A stretch of DNA of 38,965 bases from JBMNOI01 sp050942995. GTDB lineage: Bacteria; Chloroflexota; Anaerolineae; UBA1429. Every line of letters starts with the position of its first letter. Position 1 is the stretch's first letter. The notes beneath the pieces were generated by a model. It ran no database searches. It saw only the letters and a list, made by a program, of their open reading frames with translations, and was not told where the DNA came from. The position numbers were made by a program, and so were the translations under genes. The DNA is taken from NCBI GenBank assembly GCA_050942995.1, contig JBMNOI010000018.1:1-38965 (forward strand), read 5' to 3'. This document shows, one piece after another, positions 7,923 to 14,565 of this stretch.

Positions 7923-9134
7923 ATGTCCAGGGTCTCACTGGTTCGTTGTGTAGATTATGATCCCCAGCGTGTCGATGCGGCGGTGCGCCGCGCCGTCGAG
8001 CTGCTGGGCGGCATGGGCGCCTATGTCAGGCCGGGGCAGCGTGTGCTGCTCAAGCCCAATCTGGTGCGCCCGTTTCCCCCGGAGCGGGCCGTTTGCACCC
8101 ATCCCACCGTCGTGGCCGCCGTGGCCCGGCTGGTGGTCGAGGCGGGGGGGCACCCCGTCATTGTGGAATCCCCGGGAGGCCCCTACTCCGAAGGGGTGTT
8201 GCGCTCTTTCTATCGCAAGACAGAGATGGTCTGGGCGGCAGAGGCGGGCGGCGCAGAGCTGAACTATGACGTCGAGGCGGTGCAGGTGTCGCACCCCGAC
8301 GCGCAACTGCTCCACCGGCTCGACCTGGTCAAACCGCTTACCGAGGTCGATGTCGTCATCAACCTGCCCAAGCTCAAGACGCACAACCTCACCGGCCTGA
8401 CGATGGCCGTCAAGAACCTGTTCGGCCTGGTGCCCGGCGCCCTCAAGATCGGGTATCACGCCAAAATGCAGGAACGAGAGCGCTTTGCCCATGGGTTGCT
8501 GGATATCTATACCTACGTGCGGCCGGCGCTGAACCTGATGGACGCCGTGGTGGCCATGGAGGGAGACGGCCCCTCGGGTGGGGACCCGCGGCCGATGGGG
8601 GCGCTGGTGGCCGGAGCCGACGCGCTGGCGGTCGATGTGGCCGGCGCCGCCCTGGTCGGCTTTGAGCCGATGGATGTGCTGACCACTCAGATCGCGGTGG
8701 AGCGAGGCCTCACCCGTGGCCGCCCCGAGGATATCGAGTGGCTGGGCGATGCGCCGGACACAGTGCGGCTGGCCGATTTTCGCAGGGGCACGGCCTCTGA
8801 GATCGACCCCGGCTTGTTGCCCCGCGCGTTGCGTGGTCTGCTCAGGATGGAGCCATCAGGCGAGGGGGATGCCCGTGGGCGCGGCGTGTTTCGCATCCTG
8901 GCCCGGGGCTGGGTGTGGCGACAGTTGATAAGCCTTCCTCGCGCCGGTAGCGAGTGCACCGGTTGCGGATACTGCGCCAGGCATTGCCCGGTGAACGCCA
9001 TCGAGATCACGAACGGTCGGGCGCATATGGATACCTCCCGGTGTATTCGCTGTTACTGTTGCCACGAACTGTGCCCCGAACTGGCTGTCGAGCTGTACCG
9101 CCCGCTGCTGGGGCGCCTGATTATGGGGAGCTGA
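7923..9134 (+). CDS. DUF362 protein with C-terminal 2[4Fe-4S] ferredoxin domain
   Basis: This 403-residue protein has a DUF362 domain at about 1-300 and a bacterial ferredoxin domain at the C-terminus. DUF362 marks are 'LLKPNLVRPFPPE', 'INLPKLKTHNLTGLTMAVKNLFGL' in two pieces, and 'DAVVAMEGDGPSGG'. The ferredoxin has two CxxCxxCxxxC motifs: C345, C348, C351, C355 and C374, C377, C380, C384. Such proteins are frequent in anaerobes and are thought to be iron-sulfur electron carriers or enzymes of unknown substrate. It follows the ParB-like gene by 37 bases and ends at a strong terminator. No signal peptide is seen. Confidence 0.88.
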   Translation: MSRVSLVRCVDYDPQRVDAAVRRAVELLGGMGAYVRPGQRVLLKPNLVRPFPPERAVCTHPTVVAAVARLVVEAGGHPVIVESPGGPYSEGVLRSFYRKTEMVWAAEAGGAELNYDVEAVQVSHPDAQLLHRLDLVKPLTEVDVVINLPKLKTHNLTGLTMAVKNLFGLVPGALKIGYHAKMQERERFAHGLLDIYTYVRPALNLMDAVVAMEGDGPSGGDPRPMGALVAGADALAVDVAGAALVGFEPMDVLTTQIAVERGLTRGRPEDIEWLGDAPDTVRLADFRRGTASEIDPGLLPRALRGLLRMEPSGEGDARGRGVFRILARGWVWRQLISLPRAGSECTGCGYCARHCPVNAIEITNGRAHMDTSRCIRCYCCHELCPELAVELYRPLLGRLIMGS

Positions 9135-9138
9135 ATCA

Positions 9139-9172
9139 AAGGCCGGAGGCTATGACAGCCTCCGGCCTTTTT
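9139..9172. terminator. Bidirectional intrinsic terminator
   Basis: GGCCGGAGGCT (9141-9151) and AGCCTCCGGCC (9157-9167) form a perfect 11-bp stem with a five-base loop, extended by AA/TT. A run of five T follows on the plus strand. It lies between the convergent DUF362 and alcohol dehydrogenase genes, and mainly suits the plus strand because the minus side has only three T. Confidence 0.9.
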
Positions 9173-9226
9173 CGTGCGCTCTGCCGGGCGATCGGACTCG
9201 GGTGTCGTTCGCCCGTAACTCGTCGA

Positions 9227-10243
9227 TCAGGGAGTCAGCAGGATCTTGCACGCATCGGCGGCGTGATGGGCGATCTCCATGGCCTCGGCCAGCTCGTCCA
9301 GCGGCAGGGTGTGCGTCACCGGTGTAGTCAGGTCCAGCGTTCCTCCGGCGGCGATCTCGATGGCGGCGTCGAAATCCTTCTCGCGATATACGCGGATGGG
9401 CGAGCGGCGCACCTCGCGATACAGCAGCGAAGCCATATCCACCGTAACCGGCGCCTTGGGGATGCCCACCTGCAGAATCTGTCCGCCTGGGCGGGCCATC
9501 TCTCCGGCCTGGGCAATGGTGGCCTGGACCCCCGCCGTCTCGAACACCACCGGCAATCCTGCGCCTCCGGTCTCTTCCAGCGCGATCTGCACGACATCCT
9601 GGTGAGCGGCGTCGATGACTTGAAAGCCCATCTTGCGGGCGATCTCCAGCCGCGCCGGGCTCCGTTCCGACACCAGTACCTTTCGGGCTCCGGCCAGACG
9701 TGCAACCTGGGCCGTCATGATGCCGATGGGGCCTGCGCCCAATATGGCGGTCACGTTGCCCACCCGGAGATCCGAGACGCGCAGGGCGTGCACCGCCACC
9801 GCCAGCGGCTCGATCAAAGCCGCCTGGACCAATGGAAGGCTCTCGGGCAGGGGGCGCACCGTATGCAACGGGGCCAGAGCGTACTCGGCAAAGCCGCCGT
9901 CGCTGTCGATGCCCACCAGCCCCAGCCGGTCGCAGATATGAGCCAGTCCGTTGCGACAGGGGTAACACTCGCCGCAGGTGAGCAGCGGGTTGACGGCTAC
10001 CGGCGCGCCCGCGCTGAACGGCCCTGCATCCTCGACCAGAGTGCCTACAAATTCGTGGCACATCACCAACGGGGCCCTGGCCCGGGGGTGTTTGCCCAGA
10101 TAGATCATCATATCCGTGCCGCAGATGCCGCCATGAGTCACACGGATTAGCGCCTGGCCCTCCCCGGCCACGGGGCGCGGGATCTCGCGTACCTCGATCT
10201 GTTCGGGGGCCACCCACAGAGCGGCTTTCATCATCTCGGCCAT
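9227..10243 (-). CDS. Zinc-dependent medium-chain alcohol/polyol dehydrogenase
   Basis: This 338-residue MDR-family enzyme oxidises an alcohol or polyol with NAD(P). The catalytic zinc site is C41 in 'GGICGTD' with H63 and E64 in 'CHEFVG'. The structural zinc site has all four cysteines: C90, C93, C96, C104. The nucleotide-binding motif is 'GAGPIG', followed by 'VLVSERSPAR', where the usual NAD-selecting Asp is Ser, so NADP use is possible. It is closest in pattern to sorbitol, threonine or butanediol dehydrogenases; the substrate cannot be named. I chose ATG 10243 because AAAGGAGAGG precedes it, although the frame is open to 10312. It is transcribed alone. Confidence 0.88.
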   Translation of the reverse strand: MAEMMKAALWVAPEQIEVREIPRPVAGEGQALIRVTHGGICGTDMMIYLGKHPRARAPLVMCHEFVGTLVEDAGPFSAGAPVAVNPLLTCGECYPCRNGLAHICDRLGLVGIDSDGGFAEYALAPLHTVRPLPESLPLVQAALIEPLAVAVHALRVSDLRVGNVTAILGAGPIGIMTAQVARLAGARKVLVSERSPARLEIARKMGFQVIDAAHQDVVQIALEETGGAGLPVVFETAGVQATIAQAGEMARPGGQILQVGIPKAPVTVDMASLLYREVRRSPIRVYREKDFDAAIEIAAGGTLDLTTPVTHTLPLDELAEAMEIAHHAADACKILLTP

Positions 10244-10283
10244 AGTTGCCTCTCCTTTGTCGGGCGTGGATATTGTTGCGGGC

Positions 10284-10292
10284 AGTATAGCA
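10284..10292 (-). promoter_or_regulatory. Extended -10 promoter of the alcohol dehydrogenase gene
   Basis: On the minus strand TGCTATACT (10292-10284) matches the TGnTATAAT extended -10 element. No good -35 is present 17 bases upstream, as is common for this promoter class. The leader would be about 34 bases. Confidence 0.5.
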
Positions 10293-10319
10293 CGCCTGCT
10301 TTCAACTTGCATGCAAACC

Positions 10320-10356
10320 GGAGCGCCCGTGCATCCCCCCGGTGCACGGGCGCTCC
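10320..10356 (-). terminator. 14-bp perfect hairpin, possible operon-end terminator
   Basis: GGAGCGCCCGTGCA (10320-10333) and its exact complement (10343-10356) enclose a nine-base loop. It lies downstream of the cooS operon on the minus strand and upstream of the alcohol dehydrogenase promoter. There is no proper T tract on either side, so it may act as an RNA-stabilising or Rho-assisted structure instead. Confidence 0.45.
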
Positions 10357-10388
10357 TTGCAATGGCCCCTATAGATAAACGATCACTC

Positions 10389-10569
10389 GACGCATCGGAA
10401 AGGTATCCCCATCATCATGCTCTCCGATCGTCGGGCCGGACTATGAGCAGGCCCGCGCCGGACGCATCGGAAAGGTATCCCCATCATCATGCTCTCCGAT
10501 CGTCGGGCCGGACTATGAGCAGGCCCGCGCCGGACGCATCGGAAAGGTATCCCCATCATCATGCTCTCC
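10389..10569. repeat. 72-bp tandem repeat, 2.5 copies
   Basis: Two identical 72-bp units (10389-10460 and 10461-10532) are followed by the first 37 bases of a third (10533-10569). Each full unit contains two small inverted repeats: CGGAAAG with CTCTCCG (one mismatch) and CGGGCC with GGCCCG around a 12-base loop. The unit begins and ends with no gap. The array fills most of the 365-base space between the alcohol dehydrogenase and the flavoprotein gene, so it would lie in the 3' untranslated part of the cooS operon transcript. No other copy was noticed in the window. Confidence 0.95.
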
Positions 10570-10608
10570 CCTTCCGTCGATGGCCGCCGATATATCATCT
10601 CGAATAAA

Positions 10609-11931
10609 CTACATCCTGTACAGGTACCCCTGGATTTCCTCCATACTCGCCGTCTCCGGGAAGGGGACGCGCAGAGTATGGGCCAGCGAAAAGCTCGGAT
10701 CCAGGACTTGCTCCTTCAGTGCGCCCAGGGGCACCTCTCGTTTGAGCAGCGAAGTGACCACCCCGGCGTGGGAGATGTCGCCCACATAGATCATTCCGCG
10801 AATCACATCTCCCTCGAATACCACCTTGCGATACTCGCGTCGATCCGGTCGGTACACGCTGCGAACCTCGTATCCTTCGGCCTCACCCGCCTTGCTCAGC
10901 CCAAAGGCGATAGCCGGCACCTGCCGAAATTCGACGGCGTTCTGTAACCCGATCTCGCCGCTGTAGCGCCGTTCGATGCCGGCCATGTTATAGGCCGCCA
11001 GCTTGCCCTGCGCCACGGCATTGGGCCAGATAGGCGTTGTGCGGCGTTCTCCGCTGATGAGGTCTCGCGCCTGCACCACGTCGCCCGCCGCATAGATGCC
11101 CGGCGCGCTGGTCTGTAAATAGTCGTCCACCAGGATGCCCGCATCGGCGCGGATCGGCGTGCCCCGCACCAGCTCCAGGCTCGAGCGCACGCCCGTAGCA
11201 CATACGGCCATATCGGCCTCGACCACCTCGCCCGATCGCAGATAAAAGTGCAGGGCTCCGCTCTTGCGAAACGGCCATATCCCCCGCCGCTCGCTCTCGA
11301 TCTGCATCACCTGGTGCGCCTCGCCCGTCCGGATGATGACTCCCTCGTCGCGCAGATCGTCGGAGATGATGCCGGCTGCCGTCTCGTCCATATAGGTGTA
11401 GAGCACGTGGGGCATCATCTCCAGCACCGTGACGTTCAGGCCGCGGCGTCGCAGAGCGTGGGCGGCCTCCAGCCCGATATAGCCGCCGCCCAGCACCACC
11501 GCCCGCTCGCTTTTCCGGGTCAGCTCGATCATGGCATCGGCATCATTCAGGGTGCGCAGTGCCACAATGCGTGGATCCTGAATGCCGGGGAGCGGCGGAA
11601 AGGAGGCCACCGCTCCCGCGGCGATGAGCAGCCGATCGTAGCCCAGCGGCTTGCCCGTTTCCATGATCAGCATCCGCCGTTCATGATCGATGCGCACCGC
11701 CCATCGTCCCAGCATAAGCTCGATGCGCTGCTCGGCATAGTAGCTCTCCGGGTGCAGCCAGAGCCTGTCTCTGCTGACCTCGCCCCCGACATAATCCGCC
11801 AGCAGACAGCGCGAGTAGGTGAGATGGGGCTCGTCTGAAACCATCACGATCTCGTCATCGGGGCGCAACGCCCGCAGCGTGCGCGCCGCCGACAGCCCTG
11901 CCGCGCCGTTGCCCAGGATCACATGTCTCAT
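10609..11931 (-). CDS. NAD(P)H:FAD oxidoreductase of the CooS operon
   Basis: This 440-residue flavoprotein belongs to the pyridine-nucleotide-disulfide oxidoreductase family. The FAD site GNGAAGLSAA is at 7-16, and the NAD site 'VVLGGGYIGLEAA' lies mid-protein; 'GIYAAGDV' is the second FAD contact. C42 in 'YSRCLLADY' sits where NADH oxidase, NADH peroxidase and CoA-disulfide reductase carry their redox-active cysteine, whereas NirB-type domains usually lack it. It probably moves electrons between the 16-Cys ferredoxin and NAD(P)H. The start ATG overlaps the cooF stop by four bases (ATGA). The C-terminal 100 residues resemble the dimerisation domain, with no added iron-sulfur motif. It is the last gene of the operon. 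Confidence 0.85.
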   Translation of the reverse strand: MRHVILGNGAAGLSAARTLRALRPDDEIVMVSDEPHLTYSRCLLADYVGGEVSRDRLWLHPESYYAEQRIELMLGRWAVRIDHERRMLIMETGKPLGYDRLLIAAGAVASFPPLPGIQDPRIVALRTLNDADAMIELTRKSERAVVLGGGYIGLEAAHALRRRGLNVTVLEMMPHVLYTYMDETAAGIISDDLRDEGVIIRTGEAHQVMQIESERRGIWPFRKSGALHFYLRSGEVVEADMAVCATGVRSSLELVRGTPIRADAGILVDDYLQTSAPGIYAAGDVVQARDLISGERRTTPIWPNAVAQGKLAAYNMAGIERRYSGEIGLQNAVEFRQVPAIAFGLSKAGEAEGYEVRSVYRPDRREYRKVVFEGDVIRGMIYVGDISHAGVVTSLLKREVPLGALKEQVLDPSFSLAHTLRVPFPETASMEEIQGYLYRM

Positions 11932-12443
11932 GATGGCCCTCCCCCGATGATGTGCGTTGTGGTGCGCTCTCGCCGATCTCCGGCCAGCACTTCCACCTCT
12001 ACCAGCTCCAGCGCCTCGTTGGGGCAGGCGGCGACACAGGCCGGTGTGCCCCGCTGAATGCACAGGTCGCACTTGAGAGCCACACCGCCCATGCGCGTGA
12101 TGGCCCCGAACGGGCATACCATGATACACATCCAGCAACCGGCGCACTTTTCGGTATGGTTGACCACCACCCCCTCGTCGCCCGTCTGCTGTAACGCGCC
12201 TGTGGAGCACACGTTGACGCAGGCCGGCTCGATGCAATGACGACAGTTGATGGGCACCGGCGCCCGGGTGATGGGCTCGGCCTCGACCCATATTCTGGTC
12301 CGATCCATGGCGTCCACATAGTGCGCCATGATCGCCTCGGTACTCACCTCGGCATCGGCGGGGATGCGGTGCGCCGTCACACAGGCCGCCTCACACGTTC
12401 TACAGCCGTAGCAGCGATCCGGGTGTACGATGACGCGTTTCAT
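11928..12443 (-). CDS. cooF: CooF-like four-cluster ferredoxin
   Basis: This 171-residue electron carrier has sixteen cysteines in four groups: C11/C14/C17/C21, C67/C70/C75/C79, C100/C103/C106/C110 and C125/C128/C136/C140. This pattern binds four [4Fe-4S] clusters, as in CooF, HycB and DmsB-type proteins. It lacks a signal peptide, so it is cytoplasmic. Its position between cooS and a flavoprotein gene, with ATGA overlaps on both sides, says it takes electrons from, or gives them to, CooS. I chose ATG 12443, which overlaps the cooS stop; the frame is open further upstream inside cooS but the family begins at this Met. Confidence 0.92.
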   Translation of the reverse strand: MKRVIVHPDRCYGCRTCEAACVTAHRIPADAEVSTEAIMAHYVDAMDRTRIWVEAEPITRAPVPINCRHCIEPACVNVCSTGALQQTGDEGVVVNHTEKCAGCWMCIMVCPFGAITRMGGVALKCDLCIQRGTPACVAACPNEALELVEVEVLAGDRRERTTTHIIGGGPS

Positions 12444-14320
12444 ATCCCCAGGCCCTCCCTCTTGCTCAGGATATGCCGCTCGATGCCGTCGGCGGCCAGC
12501 ACCGGGTTGGGCTCGACCAGCAGCTTGCCCCCTGTCAGCGCCTCGACATCCTCGGTGAGGATCGCCGCCACCTGCGCCGCGCCACCCACCGGAGGAGCCG
12601 GAGAGAGGTGCACCAGCAGGCCCGAGGCCACGCCAAAGAAGCCGTCTACCACCGCTTTCTGCTCGAGGTACTCGGGCGCCGACGCCGCTACCGGCAGTTG
12701 CGCCGGATCGACCCCCAGCGCTCCGGCGATGGCGTTCACCGCCTGGACGATACGCCCGATGTCGGTGCAGGTGCCAAAGTTGAGCGCCGGCGGGATGCCC
12801 AGCGCCTCGCACACCGCCCGCAGCCCTTCACCCGCCTCGGCCGCTGCCTCGGGTCGCATGAGCCCGCGGTTCTGTACGCCGCTGGATACACAGCCCGAGT
12901 TGATGACCAGGATGTCGCGGCGGATCAACTCTCGCGTCAGGGCCACCGATACGTGATCCTGGCCGTTGGCGTTGTTGGTGCAGCCCACGACCGCGGCGAT
13001 GCCCTTGATGGCGCCCGACTTGATGGCGTTCAGCAACGGATCCGGCGAGCCGCCCAGGGCATCCACGATGGCCTCGATGCCGAACCCGACCATCGCCTCG
13101 CTCTGATCCTGAGCGGGGACGTGGATCACCTTCTGGTCGCGCCGCTTGTACGAGTCGATCGCCATGCGTACCAATTTCCGCGCCTGCTCCCGGGCGATTT
13201 GTGGATCGAAATCGACCGGATCGCTCACCCCGGCCATGCGTACGATCTTGGAGACGGGCACCAGGCGGGTATGCCGGGCGTCGGCCGCTATCTTGATGCC
13301 GGGGATGGAGCAGTTCATGTCCATCATCACCAGATCGACCGCACCGGTGTAGACCATGAATTCTTGCGAGAGCCAGTTGCCGATCTGCCCGCCGAACGCC
13401 GGATGATCGGCTTTGCGCTGGAGGATCTCCTGCCCCGTGTCCATCGAGCCGTACAGGCGGATCCCCTCGGCGCCCGCCTCGCGTGCCATGGCTTGCAGGT
13501 CGGGTTCCATGGCGGCTTCGAGCACCGCCTCACCCATGAACGGCTCGTGCCCGTGGGCGACGATATTGACATAAGCGGGGTCGATGACGCCCAGTCCGGT
13601 GCGCGTCTTGCCGATGCGCGGCCGACCAAAGAGCACATCCTGGATCGACTCGACGCCCATCATCTCGACATAGCCGGTGGCGATGGCCATACGCATGGTG
13701 CTGAGCAGCAGGTCCACCGGGTCGGTGTCGATAGAGGTCATGGATTTCGCCATGGCATCGGCCAGCTCACTATGAGGGCCGCCGGGCATAATCCCCAGAT
13801 TGCGCCACACCTCCAGCCGGCCGGCGGGTGCCCAGCGCTCGACGATGGCGTTGGGCTCGTCGGACGAGCGTACCAGCTCGAGGTCGAACAGATCGGCCAG
13901 GGCGCGGGCGGTCTCGGCGGGGCCGCCGTCCGTAGCCAGCCCCAGAGATTCGGCCACTGCGTTCAACTTTTCACCGTCATTGAGGCTGGGGAAACCTCCT
14001 TCGGCGGCGGTGCGCAGCGTCTTGAGGGCTGTACGAAGGTGATGCGAGTAGGCGCCGGTGCCGTGGGAGGCCAGACGGATGAGGTTGCGCGCGGCAATCG
14101 TATTGCCGTCGGCGCCGCAGATGCCGCGATCGGTGCGGCGCGAGATGCGGCATGGGCCGTGCGAGCAGAGCTGACAGCAGATGCCCATTTTGCCAAAGGC
14201 ACACTGAGGCTGTTGCAGATCAAAGCGATCGAACACATTGGATATGCCGTCGGATTGCATGGCACAATGCATCTCACAAACGCCGGGGTGTGCCGATACG
14301 GCCGGCCTGGTATTCTCCAT
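12440..14320 (-). CDS. cooS: CooS-type carbon monoxide dehydrogenase homologue with altered C-cluster
   Basis: The protein has 626 residues, the normal length for a CooS monomer. The N-terminal cysteines are complete: C40 and C48 for the inter-subunit D-cluster; C49, C52, C57 and C68 for the B-cluster. For the C-cluster, HGH (256-258), C337, C447, C477 and C518 match the known ligands His261, Cys333, Cys446, Cys476 and Cys526 of Carboxydothermus CooS-II. The GICCTGNE-type motif holding Cys295 is replaced by GSMDTGQE (291-298), with Asp at the ligand position. K555 in 'EQKAV' matches the catalytic Lys. The active site is therefore probably not a standard Ni-Fe cluster, and CO oxidation is uncertain. 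ATG 14320 has AGGAGG upstream. No acsB or hydrogenase genes are in the window. Confidence 0.9.
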   Translation of the reverse strand: MENTRPAVSAHPGVCEMHCAMQSDGISNVFDRFDLQQPQCAFGKMGICCQLCSHGPCRISRRTDRGICGADGNTIAARNLIRLASHGTGAYSHHLRTALKTLRTAAEGGFPSLNDGEKLNAVAESLGLATDGGPAETARALADLFDLELVRSSDEPNAIVERWAPAGRLEVWRNLGIMPGGPHSELADAMAKSMTSIDTDPVDLLLSTMRMAIATGYVEMMGVESIQDVLFGRPRIGKTRTGLGVIDPAYVNIVAHGHEPFMGEAVLEAAMEPDLQAMAREAGAEGIRLYGSMDTGQEILQRKADHPAFGGQIGNWLSQEFMVYTGAVDLVMMDMNCSIPGIKIAADARHTRLVPVSKIVRMAGVSDPVDFDPQIAREQARKLVRMAIDSYKRRDQKVIHVPAQDQSEAMVGFGIEAIVDALGGSPDPLLNAIKSGAIKGIAAVVGCTNNANGQDHVSVALTRELIRRDILVINSGCVSSGVQNRGLMRPEAAAEAGEGLRAVCEALGIPPALNFGTCTDIGRIVQAVNAIAGALGVDPAQLPVAASAPEYLEQKAVVDGFFGVASGLLVHLSPAPPVGGAAQVAAILTEDVEALTGGKLLVEPNPVLAADGIERHILSKREGLGI

Positions 14321-14389
14321 CTCGCCCTCCTGGGATGTGGGTGCGGGGTGGCCCGCGATATACCATGCGTAGAACAGGTTGCTGGCCTC

Positions 14390-14395
14390 ATTCTA
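14390..14395 (-). promoter_or_regulatory. -10 element of the cooS operon promoter
   Basis: TAGAAT on the minus strand (14395-14390) matches TATAAT at five of six positions. The hexamer 17 bases upstream (CATCCT) is a poor -35, as expected for an activator-dependent promoter. Transcription would start near 14383, giving a leader of about 63 bases. Confidence 0.6.
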
Positions 14396-14416
14396 GGGGA
14401 GGAGGAGCCGGGAGGA

Positions 14417-14432
14417 TGTGACTTTTGTCACG
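14417..14432. promoter_or_regulatory. CRP/FNR-family binding site upstream of cooS
   Basis: TGTGA-N6-TCACG matches the CRP consensus TGTGA-N6-TCACA at nine of ten positions and contains the perfect inner repeat GTGAC-TTTT-GTCAC. Its centre lies between 14424 and 14425, which is -41.5 relative to the start predicted from the -10 box, the standard class II activator position. The regulator is not encoded here. Candidates by family are an FNR-like, CooA-like or NO-sensing CRP-fold protein. Confidence 0.65.
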
Positions 14433-14565
14433 GGGATATCCCGTTCCTGATGAAGAACATCCGCATGCCGCTGCGCGACTGATGCCGCCCGCCAGGGCTT
14501 GTGTTCCCGCCTCTATGGTGGCATCATCCCCCCATAAACTCGCCGCCAGGAAAAAGGAGCTCGCC

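Noticed and set aside
10389..10569. CRISPR array
   Set aside because: The units are identical and contiguous with no variable spacers, and no cas genes are near.
10383..10598. Minus-strand reading frame of 71 codons made of 24-residue repeats across the tandem repeat
   Set aside because: It exists only because the 72-bp unit is a multiple of three. It has no family similarity I recognise and lies within a hairpin-rich untranslated region.
12440..14320. CooS as part of an acetyl-CoA synthase complex
   Set aside because: No acsB, acsC, acsD or acsE gene is in the window and the C-cluster ligand set is incomplete.
12473..14482. Plus-strand reading frame of 669 codons opposite cooS
   Set aside because: It is the shadow of the GC-rich cooS gene. 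Its composition is His/Gln/Arg-rich without any domain, and cooS on the other strand is unmistakable.
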